Source of the DNA: Podospora pseudoanserina
Taxonomy: Eukaryota > Ascomycota > Sordariomycetes > Sordariales > Podosporaceae
Assembly: GCF_035222485.1 (NCBI RefSeq)
Contig: NC_085923.1
Location: 124,001 to 188,000, forward strand
Reading direction: 5' to 3'
DNA: 64,000 bases
Shown: one piece after another, positions 10,356 through 21,502 of the stretch
How positions within the stretch are numbered: position 1 is the stretch's first letter
Layout of the letters: each line of letters begins with the position of its first letter
Notes under the pieces: generated by a model
Told to the model about the DNA's origin: nothing
Databases searched by the model: none
The model's input: the letters and a program-made list of their open reading frames with translations, nothing else
Position numbers and translations under genes: made by a program

Positions 10356-13300
10356 CTACTCACCGCAGTTTGGACAAACACGCACCCCATTCCCATCCGC
10401 AACCACCCCATTCGTTGCGGCCTCCCTCTTCCCCCCAGATATTGAAACCCCCCTATCAATCTCCTTCCCAACCTTGCCAAACCTCTCCCGCCAGAGACTG
10501 ACCTTCTGCTCCTCCGTCTCCTTCCACGGATCCCGGTTAATCCTCTCCGCATCCACCACCATACCCCCGACGTCTTCTTTCAGGACGAGTTTTCCCCTAG
10601 CTATAGGTTCGGTCTTTTTGATTTCTGTCAGCAGACCCCTCGCGCTAGCTGCTGTTTGTTAGCTTCTTCTCCCTCCTACTCCTGATGGTGAGGTAGGAAT
10701 GTAACAGGGAAATAAAAAAGAATGGTAACTCACCATCAGGTGCGCGATCGTCACCCCATATCGATACTCTAAACTCCCTCCCGGGGTTGAAGAAGAAGTT
10801 TGCGGGAAGGGGGTGGTCAGCGGGGAAGGGTTGGAGTGCTGCTTCGTGGATGCCTTCGAGGGCGAGGATTGCCCCTTTTGTGACGGCGGTGGAGAAGGGG
10901 ATCGGCTGTTCGTTGTCGAGGGTTAGTTCGATGGGGGAGGAGAGGAAGATGTTGGGGGATTTGGTGAGGATGTGGTCGATGTAGAGCTGGTGGGAGGTTT
11001 CTGATGGGGAGGAGGTATGGCTGGGGAGGCCGTAGAGGTAGAATGGGCAGAAGCCGGAGGGGTAGGTGTCGTCGTGCGAGGAGGTGTTCAAGGGGCGGTT
11101 TTTGAGGATGGAGAGGATGGTCAGGGGGGTGCGGGGGAGGATGGTGCCACTGGATGAAGGGCAGTTAGCGGGACGGGAGCGGAAAAGGGAGGAGAGAGAA
11201 GAGGGGCTTACTTGGACGAGGTGCTTAGATTTCCGACGAGGGTGGTGCTGGATGTCCTGGAGGAAAGTAAAGAGTCGAGGTCGATTTTGTCAGAGGTTTT
11301 GAGGATGATCTCATCGTCGCCTGTGTTGCCTTCCAACAGGCTGTACGCCTGCTGACCCTCTTCGCTGGCAAACTCTGCCTCGAGGATGATTTGCTTGCGG
11401 TGCTTGGCGAGGTGGAACATGGGTCTGTAAGACAGGTAAACAGTCTTGGCCGTGCCACGGCCTCTGATCCAGAAGCTGTGATAATCTGGGCTGTCGTCGT
11501 TGCGTGCCTGGCATACTTTGACTTCCTTCTCGACAACCTCCCGGAAGGTCTCGCCGAGCATGTTGATGAATCGGCCGTGGTCTCCGTCCATGGTTGCCAA
11601 GGGACTCATCACCACGTTACGAAGCACCATTAGCTTTTCGTGAGGGGTGCTGGTATCAAGCCCGAGACGTCGTTTGAAGTTGGTGGCGCAGTCTCCGTAG
11701 TCCTTGTACTCAAACTCTGTGGAGGTCAAGTACAATGGGATGGAAGAAGGGTTGTCATCAGGATGGTCGACCGATAGACGACTGACGACACGCTCCATGA
11801 GGTAGTTTGCTTCTTCAACATCTGTGTTGAGGCAGCCATCTGGGTGGCGCCAGTTGAGGGCAAAGGCGTTGATGTTGAGATCCGAGCCAAGGGCGCGGAG
11901 AAGTGTGATGGTTTTGTCGGCCTGGTTTATGGTGATGCTGTCCTGGGCGATGATCTCGGCGTTTGACTTGTTGAGGATTTCTTCTCTGATTCTCTGCTTT
12001 TCTCGCTCGACCTCCCTCGGATCGGAAGAGGATTCTGAAGGCAATGCGTTGAACGGAGTGCAGACGAACGAGTCTCTTGGGGTGGAGAGTGCGGCCCAGA
12101 GGGCCGAGAGCTGCCTGTTGTCAACCGGAGCACAATTGCGTTAAGTCAGCACCCGAGGTAACTCACACGAGACGAGGTGAAGCATGCTTCCGCCAAAAGA
12201 GCGCCGTATCCCTTCTGATCAAGCCCTATGCACTGGTTAGACAGCCATGTCGAGACAGCTGATGCACCTGGCTTGCTGTGGTCATTGTCAACTTGCTGTC
12301 AAGCTAGGAAAAGGACTGCCGTTGTCCCTTACCTTCCCTCCACACCATAAATTCCAATACTGGTGACTGCCCCTCGGGACAAGTACGGACTTGTCCATGT
12401 CACAAGATTCTTGATCCTCCCGTCTCGATACGTCAGTGCACCAGCAGGATAGGGGATGTACCCTGCCTTGTGGGGGTCGACCGTGATCGAGTCGCAGTAC
12501 CGCAAAGCAAAGAGAGATTGCTGTGTCTCGACCCTCAGGCTCAGGTCGGGCACAAGGCCGTCATCGCCTCCGTCTCTGTCGGCATCATCCTGGCCCTCTC
12601 GAGGCAGCATCGTGGCGAAGTAACCTCCCCAGGCTGCATCAGCATGAACCATGAACGACATGCCTCGTGCTTGAAATCGCTGTCTCATGGCCAGGATCTT
12701 CTCCAACGGATCCACGGCCCCTTCTTCCGTGGACCCAATGACAGCTACAACCGAATAAACAGGCTGTTGCCTAGCAAACCGCTCCTCCAGCAGCTTCTCC
12801 AGCTTATCAAGATCAACCCTCGCATCATGGTCAACCCCAACACTGACAGCATTATCGGACCCCAATCCAACCAGCGCTGCTGCTTTGGGCCAGGAGTAGT
12901 GCTTGGTGCTGGGCACAAAGAACTGCCCATCCATCCCCTCACCAACCCCGAAATGTCGATTCAGCGCCTCCTTCCCTACCGTCTGAACATTGTACTTTGC
13001 CATCGCCTCCTCCAACCACTCCGGCGTGATCCCAAACTGCTCGTGCAAGAGCCCGGGGATATCCAGAACAGTTTTCACCCTCAGGTTCATCATCTCCCAC
13101 AAACTCATCTCCTTCAGCAGCTTCGACCTGCCCTCACAAGTTCGGACTTTGAACTCCTCACTGATAAATCTCAACGGGCCATCTTCGTCATCCATTGCCT
13201 TCCTCACAGATAGCGGGTAATACTTTAGGTTTCTCGCCACCCATAGAGCTTCAATGTTGGCAACGGTGCCATCGCAGGTGACATGGCCCCAGGCCTTGTC

Positions 13301-13858
13301 CTGCTCTTCAAAACCAAACAGTTCGCAGAGCTGCTCACCGACTTCGATCTCAGCGACGGTGGACAAGGGGGAGGCTTCAAGGGCAACGTTGTTGGGGTTG
13401 TATAGCATGGTCATGAAATAGCCCAGCAGGGCAGGCATGCTGAGGTCGGTGCACATGTGGGCTTGGTACCGGGGGGACCAGAAGGGGATGGAGTGCTGGC
13501 CGAGGAGGCGCGCCGTTTGCTGGACGGCGGTCTTGGTCCGGGCGGCGGAGGCGAGGAAGGAGGGAGAGGTCTGGATAGAGGGGGGAATGAAGGTGAAGTC
13601 GTTTTCCTGGCGAGTGTATCAGCACAGCCCCAGACTGGACTGGAAGAGACCTGGGAGAAAGGAAAGAGAGACGACATCTTGTTCAAAGTAGTTCTTGCGC
13701 GCGAGTTGGAGTTCGTCGAGGATCGTGGCGATGTTTTCTCGGAATTGGGGGAGGTTCTCGGCGCGGGGGCCAATGAAGTAGGAGCTGATCACCTCGTGGG
13801 TGGTGTCCTTGACCTCTTCGGCGGGCATAATGGCTTTGGTTTTGACTGGACGAGTCAT
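10356..13858 (-). CDS. Large group II PLP-dependent amino-acid decarboxylase (tyrosine/aromatic type)
   Basis: Six exons on the minus strand: 13858-13676, 13606-12333, 12275-12167, 12110-11212, 11149-10734 and 10651-10356, giving ~1058 aa. The N-terminal half is a group II decarboxylase fold: HADAAWGGYF carries the cofactor-stacking region, and DPHKAGYIPYPAG carries the Schiff-base lysine (about Lys441), followed by GVEGSKPGASAVSTWL across an intron. It should remove CO2 from an aromatic or acidic amino acid using pyridoxal phosphate; the substrate is not determined. The C-terminal ~500 residues go well beyond the normal decarboxylase length and match no domain I know, a layout I associate with fungal 'tyrosine decarboxylase'-like proteins. 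The first intron has a weak donor (GTCGTC). The last acceptor is a tandem CAGCAG, so one Ala may be included or skipped. The start is set by a TATA box 94 bp upstream. Confidence 0.85.
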
Positions 13859-14789
13859 TGTATGATTATAGTATGGAATGCGAGAAGGCGGGGAATTGTG
13901 AAGATGTCTGCCCCTGAGTCCGATCTCCAACGGGGTTGTCATGGACTTTATAGACCTGTCTCTCACGCATCCGCACCCCTCATCATCATCATTCCATGTT
14001 TTTGTTGCATATGCACAACCTTTCCCTCGTACTAATGCGGCCTAGTTACGCAGACACAGACGATCAGTCTGTGCCAGTAAAGATGGGATGAACCAATGCC
14101 ACAAACTGCACGGCAGCTGCGATGAATAATGGTATGCCCATTCGCCAACCACACGGTGAAGCTCAGCTGCAAGCCACACGCGGCGTGTTTCATGACATTG
14201 CTTCCGCACTGAGTTGATGATCCTGCTGTGGTCCTGTAGACTGTGGTTGTTTCGTCATACATGTCTCAGCCATACACCAACTTCGCTCAAAGGCATACCG
14301 ATCAAGGTAGGTTCTACCTGGAAAGGCAGCTCCAGGTAATCGCGCGGATGTGAATCTTTTATACCTACCCGCTGGGATAGGAGCAAGCAAAACAATAGGC
14401 AGCCTGTATTAACCCTACCCCTAAACCCTCCGCTTGTAGTGCCTTGGTCAGGAAAAGGGGCAAGTCTCCCCATAGTGTTCGTTGCTCTTGACAATGATGG
14501 CGACCTTGGACTTATCAATATGGCCAAACACTTTGACATTCTCCTAGCAGTGGCTCAAAAACTCTTCCTCTCAAGGCTTCACCAAAACACCAAGTCTTGC
14601 ACTATCACCTTGCTCAAATTTACATCCACTTCTCACTCTCTGTCGCCGCGTTAACACCGACACCAGAACAGGATTTCGGCCCTGGAGTTGAATCAGAAAT
14701 CAAAGATATAAACCAATAATATCCGACCGCTTTTTGTTATTCTTTTCGGTTTTTTTCCGCCCACACCCTTCATCACCACCCCTATCGCC
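13859..14789. other. Intergenic region between decarboxylase promoter and MYND relic
   Basis: This 931-bp gap contains the decarboxylase TATA box and otherwise nothing I can assign. Reading frames here are short and without motif. Confidence 0.4.
13947..13952 (-). promoter_or_regulatory. TATA box of the decarboxylase gene
   Basis: TATAAA on the minus strand, about 90 bp before the ATG at 13858. It argues against the upstream in-frame ATG codons, which lie at or before the box. Confidence 0.55.
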
Positions 14790-15243
14790 ATGGCTCCCTC
14801 CCCACCCCCCGACAAATGCTCCAACCCCTCCTGTCCTTCCATTTAAAACCACCGCCCCCCACCTCCTCCGCTGCTCCCGCTGCCGCACCACCCACTACTG
14901 CACCCCCTAATCGCCGATCCTCCCACTGGCCCTCCCACAAGGCCAAATGCCACCGCCCCAACTACGTCCTCCAGTTCCCCCTCCTCCCCCTCAATATCAC
15001 TAACCCCGCCATCACCCGCACCCTCTCCTGCCCGTCCTCGGCCAAGTTTTCACATTTCTACTCGGCCCTCCAGATTGCCTGCTATAGTGATGGGAAATTG
15101 GATGATTTGTTGACATGTGGGAGAAGCTCAAGGAGGCGTATCGGGCGGCGAGGCCGACGGCGGAGCAGAGAGAGAAGATGAAATGGTATGGGGCGATTTG
15201 TGTCAATGGTGACAGGCAGGGTCTGCGGGGGGATAGGGTGTAG
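14790..15243 (+). pseudogene. Broken MYND-type zinc-finger protein gene
   Basis: An ATG at 14790 starts DKCSNPSCPS, the first Cys pair of a MYND finger, and a TAA follows at once. After a frame change comes LLRCSRCRTTHYC, the second and third metal-binding pairs, then a second stop. In the original ATG-related phase lost by another indel, SSHWPSHKAKCHRPNYVLQF completes the finger. A further shift near 15111 is needed to reach VDMWEKLKEAYRAARPTAEQ and the terminal GDRV stop. The finger and the following ~110 residues are thus recognisable over three frames. MYND fingers bind proteins, often in chromatin regulators; the ancestral role is unknown. The G/C-rich homopolymers make sequencing error a possible alternative for single sites but not easily for three. 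Confidence 0.7.
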
Positions 15244-15842
15244 GTGTGGGACAAGGAGGGAATAAATGACGAGCTGCTGGAGTTGTCGATTGATAATTGA
15301 GTATGAAAGGCGCAAGTCTTTATCGATATAGAACACTTTGACAGAGAAAAGTAACGCGAACATTTTCGGCAATCTGTCTCACTTAAAAATTCTGTATTTG
15401 ACGCCATCGCCCCGACTTCAGCATGGCCTTTGGCCGAGCGAGAAGTTCTTGACCACTGGTGGCTATTCTGGAGCTATACATGCCAGTATGAAAGCTTTTC
15501 TACGCCGCTTCACTAGACTAGACCTCACTCTGGCGGTAGTTTGCCATTCTCCGCTTCTCCTTTGAAATTTGTCTGCACTAACAGACGTAGAGAAGAAGAC
15601 GGATGACAAAGAAACAATCCAGCATTCTTATTCAGATAAATGTCCCTCATACAGAAAGCCATTCTCTAAAAGAAAGCATAGGTCGCAGGGAAGGTAACGT
15701 CACAATTCCCCCGCATCGGGTCGAGCCTTTTTCCGAGACCCTGTCCCACTCGACTGCCATGAACCTATCTTTCATCCGATGTTGCACTGGCCCTTCTGAT
15801 GGCGTTTTCAACCATCATGTTTGCCAAAATCATCAACTGGTA
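15244..15842. other. Intergenic region upstream of the alpha/beta hydrolase
   Basis: About 600 bp without a supported gene. The hydrolase frame stays open upstream to 15603, with in-frame ATGs (for example 15762), so the N-terminus could be longer than annotated. Confidence 0.4.
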
Positions 15843-17025
15843 ATGGACAGTATTCCGGCCGACGCACATACCCGGGAGGTGTTTTACGTTGGCGGCGAAT
15901 ATGTTGATGACGGCACCGGCAATGAGACGGTATACGGGCAGGTGTATGTCGAGCACCTCGTCCCAGTCAGGAAACCCCTTCAGAAATACCCCGTAATCTT
16001 CATTCCTGGAAGCAGTCGCACAGGCATTGTAGGTCACATCGTCCGGGCCAACCTTGATTCACCCCGACTAACCCACCACCCAGGACTTCCTCACCACCCC
16101 AGCCAACAACGACAACAACACCAACTCGCCCACCCAACAAAGCTGGTCCTCCCACTTCCTCTCCCTCTCCCACGAGCTCTACCTCATCGACCCCCCCTTC
16201 CGCGGCCGCTCCCCCTGGCACCCCCCCACCCACCTCTCCTCCTCCTCTTCCTCCTCCCCATACCTCACCTTCGGCGCGGCCTCCCTCCAAAAAGCCTGGG
16301 CCACCCCGCCCTCCTCCACCCAATGGCCCGACAGCCCCCCCGCAGGCAAAGGCTCCCCCGCCTTCGATCACGTCATGAAGTCGACCCACCCGCAGCTCGC
16401 CAACCTGGCAGAAGAGCAATCCGTCGCCCAAAAGTCTCTGGCGGCCCTCCTGGACAAGATCGGCAAGCCCGTCATCCTCCTGGCTCACAGCATGGGCTGC
16501 AAGATAGCCTGGCTGCTCGCCGACGCGCGGCCGGGGCTGGTGAGGGCGATTGTGGCCGTGGAGCCTGCCGGGCCGGCGTTTCAGATGAGGGGGATGGGGG
16601 GGTTGAGAAAGGAGCCGACGGTGTTTGGGCTGACCGAGGTGAGGTTGGGGTTTGAGCCTGCGGTTGGGGAGGGGGGGGAGGGGTTGAGGAGGCGGTTGGT
16701 CAAGCCGGGGGAGGAGGGGCTGTTGGAGTGTTGGCTTCAGGATGATGGGGAAGCCGGGGAGGTGAGGAAGCTGGTGAATTTGAGAAGGGTAGAGGTGTTG
16801 GTCGTGACGGGGGAGGGGTCGCCTCATAGGGGGTATGACTGGGGAACGGTGGAGTTTTTGAGGCAGGCTGGGGTGGAGGGGGTGGAGCATTTAGTGCTGA
16901 GGGGAGAGGTGGGAGGGGTTCTGGAGAGGAGGGGGGGAGGGGGGAACGGACATATGATGATGTTGGAGAGGAATAGGGGGCGGATTGGGGAGGTTTTGGG
17001 TGAGTGGGTTGGGAGGAGGGTGTGA
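15843..17025 (+). CDS. Alpha/beta-hydrolase fold protein
   Basis: Exons 15843-16028 and 16084-17025 (55-nt intron with GACTAAC branch point) give 375 aa. The N-terminus has the REVFYVGGEYVDDGTG motif and PVIFIPGSSRTGI, where the usual family motif is VFIHGxxQTG. FRGRSPWHPP is a family hallmark of these fungal hydrolases. The nucleophile elbow AHSMG gives Ser198, and GNGHMMMLERN near the end provides a plausible catalytic His352. No signal peptide from the chosen ATG, so a cytosolic esterase or lipase-like enzyme is likely; substrate unknown. The final third is strongly G-rich (Gly/Glu/Arg-biased) compared with the first two thirds. The normally conserved HG of the oxyanion region reads PG here, which may reduce activity. 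Confidence 0.85.
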
Positions 17026-18614
17026 GGGTTGGTGATCATTGATGTAAGGGGCTCTATAATACGACACTGCGTCTACATATTCTTGTTTACATAAAGGCAT
17101 GTGCTGGGGATACTGAGCTTCCAAATGCCCCAAGGTCAGATGGCCTAGAAACACTTCGCCAATCCACAAACTGCAACCACTTACAGTGTCAAATGGACCC
17201 AACTACGTACCGTACCTATTTACAGCCCCATGTACCAATGCTCAGTCTCACGCAAGCCCAAAGATAGGGGTCTACAAAATGGTCACCATGTCAACCACCT
17301 CATCCCGATCCTTATTTACATGCAGGGGGTGACCTGCGCAGCAAAAGGGGTTGCTGCATCAACCCTAACCCTCGTTCAAGATCAACTTTCACGAACATTA
17401 CAAGCTGAATAGGTCAACATCCTCAAACAACCCCAAACAAATAAATATTGTTAACAAACAGACCCCAAGTTCCATGTCCCTTTCCCACCTTTCCCACGGA
17501 AAACAAAAGAAATCAAAAGTCCGAGGTCTCTGTCTTGGAGAATCATCGGATTTCATGCGGTGCTTCTTCTTGTTTGGGAAACCAGCGCGAAAACGAGAAA
17601 CGCGTCGGACATACTTTGCTGCGCGTCTGAGGATTGCAGATGGATAAGGTACAAAAAAATCAAAAAACGAAAACACGGAATCTTTGATGATCAATACAAA
17701 CCTATCTGGTGCTTTGTTGACTACCTTAGCTGGATTACCTAGATCGCGAGCCAAGAGTGGAGCCTTGTGAGGCTGCGGTTGGCGGTGCTGTGCTGTTAAC
17801 TTGGCTTTTGGTTCGGCCTGGGAGAGGTGTGAATGCGGTGTAATCATGTTGGTACCTAACTTTTAGGGTTGAATCGCTGATGAAAGTATGGGCTTTCTTG
17901 AGGGTTGGAAAGGATACCTAGGTTTATAGCGTTGATAATCGGTCCTATCGACAGGGATATCCAACGCGTGGGACTTGTTTGAAGAGATGGGTCGTCTTGA
18001 AGAGAGGGGTGTCGAGAGAGTGAGGAGGAGGGGTGAAGAGCAGGGTCGCAAGCTGAACTGGACCCCTGTTATTGAAGGTGACGGCAATTGGCTCGCTAGC
18101 CTGCGTCTTGATTGACAAGGTTGACATGGTCTGGGCATTGGGCAGCGGTTTTCTTTGGGCTGGGCTTGGGGCCGAGCAAAAAAGATTACCATGATGCTGG
18201 GGACTGGAGGGAGCAGGTGGTGGTATCAACTTGTATGTATGAATACGGTAGGTGCCTGACTGGTGCTCTTTGCAAGCAGCCACATGCAGCCACCCGCGAC
18301 GCGACGGGCAGGAAAACGACGACGGCCTCGAATGGATGGAGAATGCCTGACGAGTTGCGGCTGTAAGTTGCTGCAGACGCCTCTTTCGTTAGTGCCATGC
18401 GTCGTGGTCCCAGGTTCTGTTTGGTCGAGGGTGGCTGTTTTTGCTTGGCTTTCACGGAGGCCAGCCGCAATACGGAAATTTTCCAAATGCGGCGAGGATG
18501 CTGTTGTCCGTGTCTGGACTGCTTCCTCGAGTTAAAGATGGTGACGTCCCCGGAGCTGCGTTCCAGCGTTCTTTTCGGTCTTGCCCCTGGATTGAAGAGT
18601 TCTCCAAACCAAAC
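17026..18614. other. Intergenic region with a possible gene fragment
   Basis: This 1.6-kb gap has no well supported gene. On the minus strand an ATG at 18127 opens 60 codons to 17945. The stretch EPIAVTFNNRGPVQLATLLF looks like the first strand of a YcjY-type alpha/beta hydrolase, but no downstream hydrolase motif follows. It may be a fragment of a lost gene or chance. The rest shows no structure. Confidence 0.35.
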
Positions 18615-20128
18615 ATGGCCGTCCAAAGTCTTCGCCGGCTGGTCGCCGCCTCGGTATGGCTTCCTGCTGGTGTTTACTCACACATTGCGGGGACTGAGCG
18701 ATTCAACCCGACATCGCCAGTTGAGACTGGACTGGCACCCGCACGGGTTGGCCACCTCGAATTCCAGCACCCACCAGCACCCACCCCCCATGCGAGAGCC
18801 CTCTTCCAACGGCAGTCTGGGGAGAACACCTGCGGGTTCGTGGGCGATGAGCGGGTCCCATTTACATGCAGCGCAGAATGGGGAGCAGAGTGCCGTGTAA
18901 ACTCGGATGCCCGCGCCATCGGCTGCTGTCTCTCCACCGCCTGCAACATCTGGACCGCCTGTCTTCCCTACACGTCCTCCCGCCTGGCATCAAACCGTGA
19001 CACAGACCGAACCATGTACTGGTATGCTCTTCCCGCCTGTTCTCACTCCTTCTTGCCTGTCCCACTAACCTCGCCCGTCTCCAGCTCCGACCTGGACGAG
19101 CCAGAATGTGCCACCTTGGTCTACGCCGACGGCGACTACAGTGGCTGGACCATTCCCCTCTGTGCAGCCACATCCGTGGTCCTGCCCATCTTCGACATCA
19201 CTTCCGGTTCCAACGGGGGTGTTACCACCGGTGGCGGTGGTGGGAGAAACGGCGTCGCCAACCCGACTGATGGCGGCGGCGTTGCCAACCCGACCGACAG
19301 CGTCAACGACGACAACAACAACAACCGCAACCTCGACACCGCCAACTCTAACGGCAAGACCCCCGAGGAAGCCGTGGCTTCGACGGTGAACACTGCCTTG
19401 ATCGTTGGCGCGGTAGTCGGTGGTATCAGTACGTTCTCCCCCCAGTCCCTCCCACTTGACCTGCTTCCTGTTTTTCTGTTCCCCTTTCAAAGTGCTCATA
19501 ACTAACCTACCATCGATTCTTGCGCACAGGCTTCCTAGCAATGGTAGGCATCATCATCTTCCTCATCATCTACTGCGGCCGTCGCAAGAAGAGAAACCAG
19601 GAACTCCGCCTCCAGCAAGCAGGCCAGCCAACCACCATTGCTGGTGCTGGTGCTGGTGACGGTGGTACCGCTCCTCCAAACTTTGCTCCCCCTCCTGAGC
19701 AGCAAATGTCCACCGTCCCAGATGGTGCACCGCCGATGGGATTCGCCCAGGGAGCCTACGCCCATCATGGAGATAACAAGCCGGCCATGCAGGAGAGCGC
19801 CACGCCGGTTACCAGTGTGGCGCACGTGACGCCCACGGGAACGCCAGCGCCGGGATACACTGCTGTTGCTGGACAGCATCAGCAACAACAACAGCAACAG
19901 CAGCAGTGGGGATCTCCTCCGGCGCCGGTGTCGCCTCAGTTCACGGGGCAGATGGGGAATCAGCAGCCGGCGATGCCAGTTTCACCACAGGTGACGGGAT
20001 ATGGGATGTACGCAGGTCAACAGCCGCAGCCGCAACAAGCACAACAACAGGCCGGGGGCTATTTCCAGAGCAATGCCGTCGAGCTGAGCACGCAGAGGGG
20101 TGATGGGCAGGTGCATGAGGTTCAGTAG
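18615..20128 (+). CDS. Single-pass surface protein with Cys-rich ectodomain and Gln-rich tail
   Basis: Exons 18615-19021, 19085-19428 and 19530-20128 (phases 2 and 1) give 449 aa. The ectodomain begins after a Kex-like LFQRQ and has the pattern ENTCGFVGDERVPFTC...CCLSTACNIWTAC...PEC, seen in many uncharacterised fungal plasma-membrane proteins. A Gly/Asn-rich spacer (about 215-255) leads to a transmembrane helix (TALIVGAVVGGIS joined across intron 2 to FLAMVGIIIFLIIYCG) and a basic stop-transfer GRRKKR. The cytosolic tail is Pro/Gln-rich with a run of nine Gln. Topology resembles wall-stress sensors of the Mid2/WSC kind, but no named domain is visible, so a sensing role is inference. The N-terminal ~65 residues before the Cys region are poorly hydrophobic, so an unseen intron or a different start is possible. 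Confidence 0.75.
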
Positions 20129-20806
20129 AGGACAGCGAGTCTATCGACGAGCATGCCGTGGATGTGTACATGATTTTGATGAGTGAAGGAGATGATCTTG
20201 GGAAGGAAGTCAGTATATATATATATATTTTTGATGGGACTTGGGTTGGGGATACCTGGATACACGATCGTAATAACAGCGGCGCTTTTTGCTTTAATAG
20301 AGTGTTTCGTTGCAACAGTGCTTCTGGTGTTGTTCTTTTCCCCCTTTCGACCTTGTTCTGCCATACAATCACGTTTGGTGAGTCCTAGCTGCATATTTTC
20401 CATCATTGCTTGGCTCTCAAGCGGCTCGGGAAAGCTGATCAAAATCATGCCTCATCCCCAATCGCAAGCTGTGCCTTCGCCAAGTGCGGCACTGTCGAGT
20501 CTCCAAATGTTACGTGCTGAGTAAGAGTCTCGTGACGGCTCTCATAGTGCCAAGGTGCCCCTGAGCAAACAACCGTCCGGTGGTGGAAATTGCCAGGCCG
20601 ACGCTCCTCTTACGAAGGTCTAGTTGTGGTTGTAGTCTGCCAACGGGTTGGTTGGGATACCGGGTGATTCAGCAAATATCAACGGCTGAGTGCCCTTTGT
20701 CGGCATGGCGAGGGCTGCATCGCGGACGGCGGTGAGATAGGTAGATGAGAAGGTGGTGGTTCCGTAAACCTCTCGGCGATTGGTATAAAGAGACAAGCTC
20801 CCAGGC
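20129..20806. other. Intergenic region
   Basis: This 678-bp gap contains a short (TA)n run at about 20214-20227 and a TATAAAG box at 20784-20790 that once served the following GH16 relic. Nothing else recognised. Confidence 0.45.
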
Positions 20807-21297
20807 ATGTCGTCTGTTTGGATCATCATCAAAGACAGCAAAGTCTCTCAGTTTGTCAAAGATGGTCCCACCTCGCTACCCTCATTTCCCTGCTGGGCTT
20901 CGACGGCACCAGTCTGGGCCGCCATCCCCTCGCTGCCCAACTACCGCCTTGTTTGGGGCGACAACCTCAACTGGTCGGCCGGCTCGAGCCTCAGCCGCGA
21001 CCCGAGCAACGTGTGGGAGGTGTTCAGGCGGTCCCGGTTCAACAACGACAACAATGAGGCACAAGAGCACCGCGACCACACCAACAATATCCGGCAGTCG
21101 GGCAGCGGGGAGCTCTACATCATCCCCACCAAGGAGAACGGCATCTGGTGCTCGGGCCGTCTGCACCAGCCAAATACAAGGGACTATGGCCTGCATTCTG
21201 GGCTCTGGGACAGGGCATCAGGGAGGGCGTGAAGTGGCCCAAGTGTGAAGAGTGGTACAGGACCGGCGACGGAACGGGGGGCTTGGGTCGGCTGTGA
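20807..21297 (+). pseudogene. Truncated GH16-type glycosidase relic
   Basis: A frame from the ATG at 20807 contains LPNYRLVWGDNLNWSAGSS and later FNNDNNEAQEHRDHTNNIR and SGELYIIPTKENGIW, the N-terminal beta-sandwich of fungal GH16 (laminarinase-like) enzymes. After SGRLHQP the frame changes. The shifted frame reads KYKGLWPAFWALGQGIREG and WPKCEEW, which is the GH16 segment that directly precedes the catalytic ExDxxE motif, and then ends at a TGA (21295-21297). Residues between the two blocks are missing, as are the catalytic glutamates and the whole C-terminal half. The original start was probably the ATG at 20863, 73 bp after the TATA box, which is now out of frame with the signal peptide. 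No activity is possible. Confidence 0.75.
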
Positions 21298-21502
21298 GAG
21301 TCAGGTATGTCGGAGTTTATGTGTCTGTTTGATAGCTAGGGGGTTGAGTCACCCGGCGAAACGTGGAAGTGGCGGCTGTTCCGAGTGTACCCTTCCAAGT
21401 GTGCGGTGGCGGTACCTTATTTTTAGCTCTATACCTTATAAAAATCAGCTCGCAGATGGTTCAATGAAGTTTGCTCTGAACATCACCCACATAAGATACA
21501 TC
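21298..21502. other. Spacer between two pseudogenes
   Basis: About 205 bp containing the presumed promoter of the next relic (TTATAAAAATC near 21436). No gene. Confidence 0.35.
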
